Shown here: in pieces, positions 26,880 through 40,703 of the stretch
Numbering within the stretch: position 1 is the stretch's first letter
How the letters are laid out: each line of letters starts with the position of its first letter
Origin: Robiginitomaculum sp.
Lineage (GTDB): Bacteria > Pseudomonadota > Alphaproteobacteria > Caulobacterales > Maricaulaceae
Direction of reading: 5' to 3'
Length of the DNA: 64,000 bases
Assembly (NCBI GenBank): GCA_021776515.1
Contig: JAJFFS010000005.1
Coordinates: forward strand, 1-64,000
Program-made: the position numbers and the translations under genes
Notes under the pieces: generated by a model
Told to the model about the DNA's origin: nothing
Seen by the model: the letters and a program-made list of their open reading frames with translations, nothing else
Database searches by the model: none

Positions 26880-27827
26880 TTATGGTGAATGATCCCCTTT
26901 GGGGTGCGCCTTGTCGTATATTTTCAATAATGAATCGGCATCCACATCAGCGTAAATTTGTGTTGAAGACAGACTTTCATGGCCCAATAGTTCTTGCAAG
27001 GCGCGCAAGTCGCCACCGCCGGCCAGCAGATGTGTAGCAAAGGAATGGCGCAAAGCGTGAGGTGTGGCCGTATCGGACAGACCAAGTCGTGCACGTAATT
27101 TTTGCATTAGTTTTTGCGCGGCTCTGGCCCCCATGGCGCCGCCGCGCACACCCCGAAATAATGCTTTTGTCTGTTCCACGGGCCAGGGGCAGACATGGAC
27201 ATAAACGTCTATGGCTTCTCGTACTGCGGGCAGTAATGGCACCAGTCTGGTTTTATTACCCTTGCCAGTAATGCGTAGCACGTCACTCAGTGGAAAATCG
27301 TCGCCCTTTAGGGCCAACGCTTCACTGATACGCAAACCGGCCCCGTAAAGCAAAGTTAGCAAAGCCGCATTTCGGGCGGCAATCCATGGCGCGGTCTTAT
27401 CGGTGTGTTTGGTGCTTTCACTCAGCACGTCTTTGGCGGCTTGTGTTGACAATGGCCTTGGGGCTGTGCGGGCAAGCTTTGGTCCTTCAATGAGGGAAAG
27501 CTGGTTGTTCTTAATGCCCCAGTGCCGTTCAGCATATCGATAGAAACTGCGAATCGATGAGAGGTTTCGGGCCAGGGAACGTGAGGCAAGCGGTGTTTCT
27601 CCGCGCCGCCGCGCTGCCAAATAGCTGCGAAAATCCTGCGCGCTTAACTGCGCCAGCATGGACAGGTTGACCGCTTCGCCGTGATGATCGCACACGTGTA
27701 CAAAAAACGCATCCAGATCACGTTCATAGGCAGATAATGTGTTTGGGCTTAGGCGACGTTCAACACGCAAATAAGTAATAAACGTGGCCAGGGCCTCGTG
27801 TGCTGGGGTTTTCAGGCCGGTGCCCAT
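26880..27827 (-). CDS. xerC: Tyrosine recombinase XerC
   Basis: SAM-like N-term; LLYGAGLRISEALALKGDDF; TPHALRHSFATHLLAGGGDLRALQELLGHESLSSTQIY. Confidence 0.93.
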   Translation of the reverse strand: MGTGLKTPAHEALATFITYLRVERRLSPNTLSAYERDLDAFFVHVCDHHGEAVNLSMLAQLSAQDFRSYLAARRRGETPLASRSLARNLSSIRSFYRYAERHWGIKNNQLSLIEGPKLARTAPRPLSTQAAKDVLSESTKHTDKTAPWIAARNAALLTLLYGAGLRISEALALKGDDFPLSDVLRITGKGNKTRLVPLLPAVREAIDVYVHVCPWPVEQTKALFRGVRGGAMGARAAQKLMQKLRARLGLSDTATPHALRHSFATHLLAGGGDLRALQELLGHESLSSTQIYADVDADSLLKIYDKAHPKGDHSP

Positions 27828-28375
27828 GTCGCTACCAGCCGCTCGACCACGCGGGCAAGAAATGACGCCAGATCAGTGCCGTGGTCAGGTTTGAAGGTGA
27901 GCCGATCACGGCTGCCCAGTGCAAACATACCTTCACGACCATGGATGCTAAGACGCAAGAGCAGTTCGGAAGCCAAACCTTCGGTTTTTTGGCCAAAAAT
28001 ATCCGTGGAATGCGCCTGACATGGTCCTAGACGTTCAGTATGACTGCCCATCACACGCACCACCAACCCCTTGGGTGCGCCCAATATAGCCCTTGTATCC
28101 TGTGGTGGCTGCAAACCTTCTACCAGCACCCGCAAAACATCGGCACCCAGGGAACGGCATACATGACCAGCAAGGCGTTGATCCAGCATGTTCAAATCGC
28201 GCGCATCGACCAGTGCCAGTGCCGCACCATGAATTTGCGCGATACTGGCGTGGTTGGTCTTCATGGTTTGTATCAGCGCATCGCGCTCCATGGTCAGGCG
28301 TCTCACCTTGCCTTCCAGCTGTAATTTTGCCGCTGGTGCAAAACTGATAATGGCGGCGCTGGTGTCTTCACTCAT
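27812..28375 (-). CDS. DUF484 family protein
   Basis: DUF484-like architecture, upstream of and overlapping xerC. Confidence 0.8.
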   Translation of the reverse strand: MSEDTSAAIISFAPAAKLQLEGKVRRLTMERDALIQTMKTNHASIAQIHGAALALVDARDLNMLDQRLAGHVCRSLGADVLRVLVEGLQPPQDTRAILGAPKGLVVRVMGSHTERLGPCQAHSTDIFGQKTEGLASELLLRLSIHGREGMFALGSRDRLTFKPDHGTDLASFLARVVERLVATWAPA

Positions 28376-29031
28376 GACAATATGCTTTGACCCGTACTTT
28401 CCCAGTCGGCCATAAATGCGGCCAGCCCCTTATCTGTAAGCGGATGTTGTACCAGTGCTTTTAGTACCTTGGCCGGGATGGTGGCCACATCAGCACCCAA
28501 TAGCGCAGACTCTTTAACATGCAACACATTGCGGATAGAGGCCGCAAGAATTTGTGTATCCAGTTCCGGGTAATTGTCATAAATGGCCCGAATTTCACCG
28601 ATGAGCTCCATGCCATTGGCGCCGGTGTCATCGATGCGGCCAATGAATGGCGAGATATACGTTGCCCCGGCCTTGGCCGCCAGCAAGGCCTGATTGGCAC
28701 TAAAGCACAAGGTGACATTAACCGGATGGCCTTTGCTGCTGAGTATATGGGTGGCTTTCAGCCCTTCCCAGGTCAGCGGGACTTTTATGCAAACATTTTC
28801 GGCAATGCTGCGTAAAAACTCACCTTCGGCTATCATACCATCAGCATCACTAGCGGTTACTTCGGCGCTGACCGGGCCAGTAGTCAGCGTGCAAATTTCC
28901 TTTATGGTCTGCACTAGGTCACGCCCTGATTGGGCGATCAGCGACGGGTTGGTGGTGACGCCGTCAACCAGGCCGGTCGCGCTATGTTCACGGATCTCGT
29001 CCACATCGGCGGTATCGAGAAAAAACTGCAT
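28372..29031 (-). CDS. fsa: Fructose-6-phosphate aldolase / transaldolase family
   Basis: [67 protein letters not shown]. Confidence 0.92.
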   Translation of the reverse strand: MQFFLDTADVDEIREHSATGLVDGVTTNPSLIAQSGRDLVQTIKEICTLTTGPVSAEVTASDADGMIAEGEFLRSIAENVCIKVPLTWEGLKATHILSSKGHPVNVTLCFSANQALLAAKAGATYISPFIGRIDDTGANGMELIGEIRAIYDNYPELDTQILAASIRNVLHVKESALLGADVATIPAKVLKALVQHPLTDKGLAAFMADWESTGQSILS

Positions 29032-29117
29032 GGAAAATGCCCTCTATATTATCTCAGATGAAAAGTGATTCGCCCAAGCCTAACTTGTTCGACAGCACCC
29101 TGCCAGAAGAGGGTTAA

Positions 29118-31301
29118 TTGAATATGCCTGCAAAATATCTGGCCTCGGTTTTGTTTCCGATGGCCGTGCCTGAGCCATTTGATTACGAGTTTCCTGAAGG
29201 TCAGTCCCTGGAGGAAGGCAGTTACGTTCTGGCTCCACTGGGGGCAAAGACGGTGCGCGGCGTTGTCTGGAATATTCACGAGGCCAGCGAAAAAGATGAA
29301 GCGCGCACCTTAAAAACTATTGCCCGGGTGCTTGACGTTCCACCCTTGCCAGCCTCATGCCGCGCTTTTGTTGATTTTGTGGCGCGTTATACCTGCCATT
29401 TACAGGGGGTAGTATTGCGTATGGTCCTTAGTAGCCCGGATGCGCTACGGCCATCGCCTATGAAGGTTTTTTTTGTACCTGCTCAGCGCTTGCCGCCTAA
29501 AATGACGCCGGCACGCGAAAAAGTTATCGCTGCTGCACACGCGGGGCACTATAGCGCGGCGGAGCTGGCGCGCCGCGCCGGGGTGTCGCCGGGTGTGGTC
29601 AAGGGCCTGGCTGATGCGGGTGGTCTTGTCACAATAACCCGTCCCACTGACCTTCCCTTTGATTTGCCAAACCCTTCATCAGAAGGATTGACATTGACGC
29701 CATCGCAACGCGATGCGGCTGAGGCCATGATTACCTTGACCCGCCGTGGTACGTTTGCCCCGGCATTGCTGGACGGTGTTACCGGTTCTGGCAAAACCGA
29801 GGTCTATTTTGATGCTATTGCCGATGTTCTGGCCCGCGAGCCGGAGGCACAAATTCTGGTGCTCTTGCCTGAAATTGCCTTGACGCAAGATGTGTTGGCG
29901 CGTTTTGAACGTCGCTTCGGTGCGCCGCCTGCCGAGTGGCATTCCGAGCGCTCTGCTGTACAGCGCCGCCGGGTTTGGCGCGAAGTGACCCATGGGCGCG
30001 CCCGCATTACCGTGGGTGCCCGCTCTGCCCTGTTTTTGCCGTTTGCCAATTTGCGCCTGATCATTGTCGACGAGGAGCATGATACATCTTTCAAGCAAGA
30101 AGAGGGTGTTCTCTACCATGCACGCGATATGGCTGTGGCGCGGGCCAGGTTTGCCGATGCAGCGGTTATTCTGGCTTCAGCAACCCCATCGCTGGAAAGT
30201 CTGGTCAATGCCCGTTCCGGTCGTTATGCCCATGTGCGTTTATCGGCGCGACCCGGTGCAGCAGTGTTGCCCCCAATATCAACTGTGGATTTGCGCGAAC
30301 ATCCGCCAGAGGCAGGCAGCTGGCTGTCTGCGCCTCTGCTGGAAGCCATGACGCGGACCATAGAGCGGAACGAGCAATGCTTGCTATTTTTGAACCGGCG
30401 CGGTTATGCGCCGCTGACGATTTGTCGAAAATGCGGTGAGCGCATGAAATCGCCAGATAGCTCCACCTATCTGGTTGAACACCGCTATAGTGGTCGTCTG
30501 GTTTGCCATCTGACCGGGTACTCCATGCCCAAGCCCAAAGCCTGCCCGGCGTGCGGTGCAGAGGATTCCCTGCACCCCGTTGGCCCCGGAGTAGAGCGAT
30601 TGCTGGAAGAAGTGCAGGCACGTTTTCCTACCGCCCGCGCCGAAGTGTTTTCGTCTGATACCACAAACAATGCTGCCGATGTACGTGACCTGATTGCGCG
30701 GATGGAACAGGGTGAAATTGATATTCTCATCGGCACGCAAATGGCGGCCAAGGGGCATAACTTTCCACGGCTTACCCTGGTGGGTGTTGTGGATGCCGAT
30801 ATGGGTTTGCACGGCGCAGATCTGCGTGCAGGCGAGCGGACTTACCAGACCTTGATGCAGGTGGCGGGCCGTGCCGGCCGTGCAGACCATCCAGGCCGTG
30901 CCATATTGCAAACCCATCAGCCGGACCATGAGGCGATACTGGCGCTTTGTTCTGGCGATCGGGAAATGTTTATTGCGGCTGAGCTGGGCTTGCGAGAGGA
31001 TATGGGTTTTCCACCCTATGGCTGTTTGGCTGCTTTGATTTTTTCAGCGTCGCACGAACAGGATGTTATAAAGGCCGCCCGTGCCTTTGTAGCTGCGGCA
31101 CCTGTCGTTCAAGATGTAGATGTGTGGGGGCCGAGCGAGCCGCCGTTAAATCGGATCAGGGGGCGGTGGCGGCGCCGGTTACTGGTGCGTGCTGATCGTA
31201 AAGTGGATGTTTCCGCCTTTATCCAGGCGTGGCGAAAGCGTATAAAACTTGACCGTAATGTGCGGCTTAAGGTCGACATTGACCCCTATTCTTTTTTGTA
31301 A
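29118..31301 (+). CDS. priA: Primosomal protein N' (PriA helicase)
   Basis: LLDGVTGSGKTEVYFDAI; zinc-binding CRKCGERMKS / CPACGAEDSL; IDILIGTQMAAKGHNFPRLTLVGVVDAD. Confidence 0.96.
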   Translation: MNMPAKYLASVLFPMAVPEPFDYEFPEGQSLEEGSYVLAPLGAKTVRGVVWNIHEASEKDEARTLKTIARVLDVPPLPASCRAFVDFVARYTCHLQGVVLRMVLSSPDALRPSPMKVFFVPAQRLPPKMTPAREKVIAAAHAGHYSAAELARRAGVSPGVVKGLADAGGLVTITRPTDLPFDLPNPSSEGLTLTPSQRDAAEAMITLTRRGTFAPALLDGVTGSGKTEVYFDAIADVLAREPEAQILVLLPEIALTQDVLARFERRFGAPPAEWHSERSAVQRRRVWREVTHGRARITVGARSALFLPFANLRLIIVDEEHDTSFKQEEGVLYHARDMAVARARFADAAVILASATPSLESLVNARSGRYAHVRLSARPGAAVLPPISTVDLREHPPEAGSWLSAPLLEAMTRTIERNEQCLLFLNRRGYAPLTICRKCGERMKSPDSSTYLVEHRYSGRLVCHLTGYSMPKPKACPACGAEDSLHPVGPGVERLLEEVQARFPTARAEVFSSDTTNNAADVRDLIARMEQGEIDILIGTQMAAKGHNFPRLTLVGVVDADMGLHGADLRAGERTYQTLMQVAGRAGRADHPGRAILQTHQPDHEAILALCSGDREMFIAAELGLREDMGFPPYGCLAALIFSASHEQDVIKAARAFVAAAPVVQDVDVWGPSEPPLNRIRGRWRRRLLVRADRKVDVSAFIQAWRKRIKLDRNVRLKVDIDPYSFL

Positions 31302-31314
31302 ATACTGCGCCTAA

Positions 31315-33258
31315 TTATTTGTTGACAGCCTTAACTTGATCATCATTCCGATCATCATTTGTATCATTGTTGTTAATTGCATTTTGCATGGCAGAAAAAA
31401 GGCGTTGTGGTTCAATAGGCTTGGCAACATGGTCGTCCATGCCTGCGGCTAGATACTCTTCGCGTTGGTGCGGCATGGCATTGGCCGTTACCGCTACGAT
31501 CGGGGTTTTGATCATGTGCCCATTTTCTTCAATTTTGCGAATGGCCTGTGTTGCTTCGACGCCGTTCATATGCGGCATCTGAATATCCATAAGCACCAGG
31601 TCAAAGGTTTGCATTTGCCAGATATTAACGGCTTCCTGCCCGTCTTCTACAAACGTAACCTCGGCATTGACGTGACTTAATATTGCCTTGATGACCATGC
31701 GGTTGGTTGCATTGTCTTCGGCCACCAGTATGCGTATTGCCCGGTTAGTTTCTTTTGCATTGTCAGTACTTTTCGGTGAGTCTTCTGATTTGATGTCTTC
31801 AGTTTGACTTTTCTCGACAGTGACAAAAAAGCGGAAGCAGGACCCTTCTCCTGGATCGCTTCGCAGACCAATTTCACCGCCCATACGCTCGACCAGTTCC
31901 TTGCAAATGGCCAGGCCAAGCCCCGTACCCTCATGGGTGCGGCTGAGCGAACTATCCACCTGGGTAAAGCGGTCAAAAATATTGTTTTGTGCGGCATAAG
32001 GAATGCCTTTTCCTGTATCACGTACAACGCAGCTTAGGTGTACAACGCCCTGATTGTCAGTTTCTTCTGCCAGGGTGACTTCAATTCCGCCTTTATCCGT
32101 AAACTTGACCGCATTGGACAGAAGATTGTTTAACACCTGACGTATCCTGGCGGCATCACCTTTGTAGAGCGTGTCGGCGTTGATATTGGATTGAACGTCA
32201 AATGTCAGGTTTTTGGATCGTGCCGCATTGCCAAACATTTCCAGTGAAGAGTGAGATATTTCATCTATTGAAAATTCTGCATTGTTTAATTTAAATTCCC
32301 CGGACTCAATTTTAGATATGTCCAGTACATCGTTCAATATTGTCAGAAGTGCATCACCAGATTGTTCAACTACCTCTAGCATAGCGCTTTGATCATCCGA
32401 AATATCTGTTGCACACAGGGCCTTGGTCATACCCAATATACCATTGAGGGGTGTGCGAATTTCGTGGCTCATGACGGCAAGAAACTCGGACTTGGCCTTG
32501 TTGGCACTTTCTGACTTATCGCGTTCTTTTCTCAGGGCTTGTGTGCGTTCGCGCACCCGTTGCTCCAACTTGTCACGATAGGCCAAAAGCTCAGCCTGTG
32601 CCGTTGCCAGTGCTTTGCCCCGGCGTTGTGCGTCCTGTAAAATACCGTACCAGATGACGCTAAGAACGATAAGAATAATAATTGTGCTTATAAGGGCCGT
32701 ACGTATGGTGCTTTGTGCGGCAATGCGTTGTTGCTCAACATGTTTCCAGCTTGCGCTGAGCAAAGTATCGACAGCCTTGTTATAGGCATCAGCATTAGCA
32801 ATATAGCGCGGGTCACTTATAATGTGGCTGGCCTTTACCGCGTTACCCTTGCGGATCTGTGCAAAGGCGCGGGCCTCTGCCGGTGCGACAAGCTGGCGTG
32901 CTGCGTTTGCTCGCCCGGCGGCAAGTTTTACCGCAGGGCTGATGGCTAACGCACTGGCATCACGCAGGCGGTTCTCCAATTGAGCGCCTAGTGAGCGATA
33001 ACGGCTTTCCCAGCGCGTGTCGCCACTTTCCCTTGCTGCCCGAATAACAAACCCGCGTTCACGGTTGATGGAAACCAGGTCACCATGAATTTGAGCGAGT
33101 TGGGCACTGGCATGAGACGCATCGGCAATGTTTATCGCTGCTTTGCGCACCGTTAAACCCAGCCCGGCAACCATGATGACGGTCAATGTTATCGCCAGCG
33201 CCACCAGTGCGGTGCGCGATCGAAAAACTGCCAATTCTGAAATGCGAATGGGAGACAT
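31315..33258 (-). CDS. Hybrid sensor histidine kinase (TM sensor - HisKA - HATPase - REC)
   Basis: FLAVMSHEIRTPLNGILGMTKAL; GTGLGLAICKELVERMGG; C-terminal REC DLVLMDIQMPHMNG. Confidence 0.95.
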   Translation of the reverse strand: MSPIRISELAVFRSRTALVALAITLTVIMVAGLGLTVRKAAINIADASHASAQLAQIHGDLVSINRERGFVIRAARESGDTRWESRYRSLGAQLENRLRDASALAISPAVKLAAGRANAARQLVAPAEARAFAQIRKGNAVKASHIISDPRYIANADAYNKAVDTLLSASWKHVEQQRIAAQSTIRTALISTIIILIVLSVIWYGILQDAQRRGKALATAQAELLAYRDKLEQRVRERTQALRKERDKSESANKAKSEFLAVMSHEIRTPLNGILGMTKALCATDISDDQSAMLEVVEQSGDALLTILNDVLDISKIESGEFKLNNAEFSIDEISHSSLEMFGNAARSKNLTFDVQSNINADTLYKGDAARIRQVLNNLLSNAVKFTDKGGIEVTLAEETDNQGVVHLSCVVRDTGKGIPYAAQNNIFDRFTQVDSSLSRTHEGTGLGLAICKELVERMGGEIGLRSDPGEGSCFRFFVTVEKSQTEDIKSEDSPKSTDNAKETNRAIRILVAEDNATNRMVIKAILSHVNAEVTFVEDGQEAVNIWQMQTFDLVLMDIQMPHMNGVEATQAIRKIEENGHMIKTPIVAVTANAMPHQREEYLAAGMDDHVAKPIEPQRLFSAMQNAINNNDTNDDRNDDQVKAVNK

Positions 33259-33551
33259 TCTTATTTCTCTTTTACCCCGTTAGAAAGGCAATCTGGCACG
33301 AAGGTATTAATATTGGATGGATTATCGGGTTTTATAGGTTCTCAGGGGGGGGAGGGCTGAAAGTGTCGTGGCAAGGACAGTCATGCTGCCGTCGCCGTCT
33401 TGCCCGGCTTCAAAGGGCGTGCTATGCCCCCGCCGAGTTATGGGGATAGACAAGGTTTTTTCATTGTTTTGTTCTTATAAATCAAAGTAAAATCAATGTG
33501 TTGTCCCTCTGTGTAATGACAGTAGGAAATTGTGGTAATGGGTGGGTGTAA

Positions 33552-35644
<2,093 letters not shown>

Positions 35645-35667
35645 AAGCGGCATAAAGGAATAGTCCT

Positions 35668-36555
35668 ATGGCGAGTTTGAAGGAATTCCGCGATCGTATT
35701 GATAGCGTGAAATCCATTCAGAAAATCACCAAGGCCATGCAGATGGTGGCCGCTGCCAAATTGCGCCGGGCGCAAGAGGCGGTTGAGGCTGCGCGGCCCT
35801 ATGCGGCGCGTATGGGTGCCGTGGTTGGTAATCTGTCATCCGCCATGGATGGTCGCCCGGGCGCACCAGAACTTTTGGTGGGAACCGGCAAGAGCGATAC
35901 ACACCTTCTGGTGGTCGCCAGTGCAGACCGTGGGCTTTGTGGTGGGTTTAACAGTGCTATTGCCCGTAAGGCCCGCGAAGAAATAACCAGCCTTGTGGGT
36001 GAAGGTAAAACGGTCAAAATTTTATGTGTAGGCGTAAAAGCTGCCGATCAACTGAAACGCCTTTATGCCAGTCAAATGGTTGACGTTATTTCGCTACGTG
36101 AACATAAAAAAATCGACAGCACCATTGCCGCTGATATTGCGGCGAAAATACTGGCCATGTTTTCGGCTGGTGAATTTGATATTTGTACGCTTGTCTTCTC
36201 GCGTTTCAATTCTGTTATTTCGCAAACCCCTACGGCTCAGGTTCTGATCCCGGCCAAGGATTCGCTTGGTGATGTGGCAGGTGCACCAGACCTTGGCGGC
36301 GCGTCTTACGATTATGAACCGGATGAAGAAGACATTCTGAAAATTTTATTGCCACGTAACCTGACCACACAAATCTTTCAGGCTTTGCTGGAGAACGTGG
36401 CCGGGGAAATGGGCGCAAAAATGTCAGCCATGGATAATTCCACCCGCAATGCTGGCGAAATGATCGACAAGCTGTCTTTGCAATACAACCGCAAACGCCA
36501 AAGCATGATTACCACCGAATTGATTGAAATTATTGCCGGCGCAGAAGCCGTATAG
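35668..36555 (+). CDS. atpG: ATP synthase gamma subunit
   Basis: [36 protein letters not shown]. Confidence 0.97.
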   Translation: MASLKEFRDRIDSVKSIQKITKAMQMVAAAKLRRAQEAVEAARPYAARMGAVVGNLSSAMDGRPGAPELLVGTGKSDTHLLVVASADRGLCGGFNSAIARKAREEITSLVGEGKTVKILCVGVKAADQLKRLYASQMVDVISLREHKKIDSTIAADIAAKILAMFSAGEFDICTLVFSRFNSVISQTPTAQVLIPAKDSLGDVAGAPDLGGASYDYEPDEEDILKILLPRNLTTQIFQALLENVAGEMGAKMSAMDNSTRNAGEMIDKLSLQYNRKRQSMITTELIEIIAGAEAV

Positions 36556-36580
36556 GGTCCGTCTTGATTGCGGTCCTTAA

Positions 36581-38047
<1,467 letters not shown>

Positions 38048-38050
38048 GGC

Positions 38051-38452
38051 ATGGCAGGTAAATTACAATTTTCACTGGTCTCACCGGAAAAAGAACTTTT
38101 TTCCGGCGAAGTGGACGGCGTTGATGTGCCGGGTGAAGAAGGCGATTTTGGTGTTCTTCCGGGGCATGCACCCGTGATGACCACCATTCGCGCAGGAGCA
38201 ATAATCATTGCCGATGGCGGCGAGAAACGCAGACTGTTTATTCGTGGCGGCTTTGCTGATGTGACCCCGGCGGGCCTTACCATTCTGGCTGAAGAAGCGG
38301 TGGATATTGCTGATCTTGATGCTGGCAAAGTTACCGAAGATTTACGCAATGCCGAAGAAAACCTGCGCGATGCCAGCACGAACGAGAAACGCGAAGCCGC
38401 CAGTGCTCGCCTTGAGTATGTCCGCGGTCTTTCTGAAGCTATGAACGGCTAA
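38051..38452 (+). CDS. atpC: ATP synthase epsilon subunit
   Basis: LQFSLVSPEKELFSGEVDGVDVPGEEGDFGVLPGHAPVMTTIRAG. Confidence 0.96.
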   Translation: MAGKLQFSLVSPEKELFSGEVDGVDVPGEEGDFGVLPGHAPVMTTIRAGAIIIADGGEKRRLFIRGGFADVTPAGLTILAEEAVDIADLDAGKVTEDLRNAEENLRDASTNEKREAASARLEYVRGLSEAMNG

Positions 38453-38600
38453 AAACCCCTACCTGTATGGTCGCCAGGCTCATTCAGGCAGCTCAGGCTA
38501 ATAATAATATAAAGCTCGGATCATCAGAAAAAAATGATTGGCGACAGCAACGTGATGCTTGCGAGCCATTTTGTCTGACAAGTCTTGGGGCAGTTGAGTC

Positions 38601-38613
38601 TATACATTGTATA
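38601..38613. promoter_or_regulatory. 13-bp palindrome TATACATTGTATA upstream of LuxR-type gene
   Basis: Perfect odd-centre palindrome ~26 bp before the start codon. Confidence 0.4.
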
Positions 38614-38638
38614 TGGTAAAATACGGTGCGGGGAGTAT

Positions 38639-39391
38639 ATGACTGTTCAAGCTAACAAGGTAAATTATCCTGGTGATATACCATATTTTGACCTCATAAA
38701 TGGAGCGTCTAATATAGCTGAGCTAACCGATGTCTTCGATCAGGCCGTTAAGGGCTTGGGTTTTGATCTCTTTACCTTGTTTGAGATGCATTCAATAACC
38801 CTGCATTGGCGCAAGCAATTAGTCTTCGGTACTATCCCTGATTTCTTCTGGGATGAGTTCTGGAAAGAGACCCGTATTTTTGAAGCCCCATTAATGCGTC
38901 AAGCCAAAATATCGACTAAACCATTTAAGTTTCGTGATGTTTTTAAGAGCACTGATCTTTCCTGGCGTGAGAAAAAGGCCATACAGAACCCCATTAATGC
39001 GGGGTTTACTGATGGTTTGATTGTTCCCTTAAAGGGGCGACGCAATCGCATGGCCCTGGTGGGTATAACAGGAAATACAGAACATTTATCAGAACGGGAT
39101 ATATGGTCGCTATGGTGTTTAAGCTCGACGCTTTATCAGCGTGCCTGTTCGTTGCCTCCTTATAGTGAAGAAACATTGCTGCAGGCTAAACCAAGTGTGC
39201 TGACACGGCGCCAACGCGAATGTCTTACGTGGGTTGCCATGGGCAAGACCGACGAAGAAGTGGCAAAGGAACTGGGTCTTTCAAAACGGACCATTGGCTT
39301 TCATATAGAAAACGCCAAAGAAAGACTGGGCGTCAGAACTCGCTTGCAAGCTGTTGTTACAGCTACAGAAAATCTGGATATTCTTGTTTAA
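38639..39391 (+). CDS. LuxR-type regulator, autoinducer-binding-like N-term plus GerE HTH (copy 2, intact)
   Basis: LTRRQRECLTWVAMGKTDEEVAKELGLSKRTIGFHIENAKERLGVRTRLQAV; 250 aa from MTVQANKVN. Confidence 0.9.
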   Translation: MTVQANKVNYPGDIPYFDLINGASNIAELTDVFDQAVKGLGFDLFTLFEMHSITLHWRKQLVFGTIPDFFWDEFWKETRIFEAPLMRQAKISTKPFKFRDVFKSTDLSWREKKAIQNPINAGFTDGLIVPLKGRRNRMALVGITGNTEHLSERDIWSLWCLSSTLYQRACSLPPYSEETLLQAKPSVLTRRQRECLTWVAMGKTDEEVAKELGLSKRTIGFHIENAKERLGVRTRLQAVVTATENLDILV

Positions 39392-39463
39392 TATTCAAGG
39401 TCAGGACGCATTCCAATCATTTTATAAAATAATTGGAATTATTCTTGAAACCCCTGTGCTTTG

Positions 39464-39476
39464 ATACAGTCTGTAT
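39464..39476. promoter_or_regulatory. 13-bp palindrome ATACAGTCTGTAT between LuxR-type gene and partner ORF
   Basis: Perfect odd-centre palindrome ~80 bp upstream of partner start. Confidence 0.4.
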
Positions 39477-39551
39477 ATTGTCACAGCTTGCGCTAACCAT
39501 TGGTATTTTTATAGCAATTCTATCAGGGGATATCTGATTCGTTTTGGAGAG

Positions 39552-39794
39552 ATGTTTATGGTTCAGGCAAATGAACTATCAAATAATGATTTGTACAGTG
39601 TGGCACAAATGACAGAATATGAAGGCAGTGCAAAGCAGTTTTGCAGTCAACTTAATGCACACTTGCGCTGGTGTGCTTTTTTAGGTTCATCACTTGAAAA
39701 TGAGTGTCTATCTGACCTTGTTGTGATGTTGGATGAAGCGACACTGACGATGCAAAAATTTACCAAGATTGCAAGAAAACTTGCCGAAGATTGA
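39552..39794 (+). CDS. Small protein, partner of LuxR-type regulator (copy 2)
   Basis: QLNAHLRWCAFLGSSLENECLSDLVVML core shared with 25500-25751. Confidence 0.8.
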   Translation: MFMVQANELSNNDLYSVAQMTEYEGSAKQFCSQLNAHLRWCAFLGSSLENECLSDLVVMLDEATLTMQKFTKIARKLAED

Positions 39795-39814
39795 TCTGGC
39801 GCGGAGCTGTGGCC

Positions 39815-40498
39815 TCACCTTTTGAAAGTGGCTATGTCTTCGAGCGCTTTGCGTTTGATGTCTGGCACCATAGCCTCTTTTGCCGGATATCCGGCAACAA
39901 CAATCATAACAGCACGCTCGTTTTTAGGGCGGCCCAACAGGTCCCGTAAAAATCCCATCGGGCTGGGGGTGTGGGTCAGTGTTGCCAGTCCGGCATTATG
40001 CAAGGCGGCAATGAGCAGCCCGCAGGCCAGCCCAACGCTTTCATGGATGTAGTAGTTTTTGGATCGTTTTTTGGTCTGCGGGTCAATTTCATAATTTTGC
40101 TGAAACACTACAATCAACCACGGCGCGGTTTTTAAAAAAGGCTTGTGTTCATCGGTGCCTAAATGTTCAAGGTCGCGCAACCATTCCTTCCCGGCCTTGC
40201 CAGCATAAAATATTTTTTCTTCTTTTTCTGCTGCGGCCCGAATTTGTGCTTTTAAGGCCGGGTCGCTAACCGCTACAAAGCGCCATGGTTGTTTATTGGC
40301 TCCCGAAGGGGCACTACCAGCGGTACGAATGGCGTACTCTATGATTTTTTGCGGTATGGCCGCAGGTGAAAAGTCTCGCACGGTCCGCCTGTTTTTCATC
40401 TGTGAGAAAAAATCGTGGGCGCGTATTTCCATGGTTTTTGTATCAATATGCCCTGGGGCATCCAGGGGGATGAAATAGGCTTTATGCTTTGAACTCAA
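39815..40498 (-). CDS. Nitroreductase-fold flavoprotein, iodotyrosine-deiodinase-like
   Basis: RRTVRDFS; NYYIHESVGLACGLLIAALHNAGLATLTHTPSPMGFLRDLLGRP; GYPAKEAMVPDIKRKALEDI. Confidence 0.88.
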   Translation of the reverse strand: MSSKHKAYFIPLDAPGHIDTKTMEIRAHDFFSQMKNRRTVRDFSPAAIPQKIIEYAIRTAGSAPSGANKQPWRFVAVSDPALKAQIRAAAEKEEKIFYAGKAGKEWLRDLEHLGTDEHKPFLKTAPWLIVVFQQNYEIDPQTKKRSKNYYIHESVGLACGLLIAALHNAGLATLTHTPSPMGFLRDLLGRPKNERAVMIVVAGYPAKEAMVPDIKRKALEDIATFKR

Positions 40499-40703
40499 AG
40501 GGTTTTCTCCACGTAATATTATGAAAATACGTTAACCATATTTACGTGATCTTAACGCAATCAGGGTTTTTGTTAACCAAGATTGACACGGGGTTACCGG
40601 GGCTACTCCTGTGGATAACCCCGTATGTTGTATGTATGACCGCATATTTACACCATATCATGGTGTGACTAACTTGGGACGGTACAAAAGGGGAGTGATT
40701 CGG

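Noticed and set aside
26880-27827. Tyrosine recombinase as evidence of an integrated mobile element
   Set aside because: It is XerC-like and sits with DUF484, a common housekeeping context; no att sites, cargo or phage genes seen.
33186-33551. ORF 33186-33449 and a possible gene before atpH
   Set aside because: Overlaps the hybrid kinase start antisense and has no recognisable domain; region reads as promoter/leader DNA of the atp operon.
40510-40600. Multiple GTTAAC half-sites as a CtrA box upstream of the podJ-like gene
   Set aside because: No pair of half-sites has the required 7-nt spacing.
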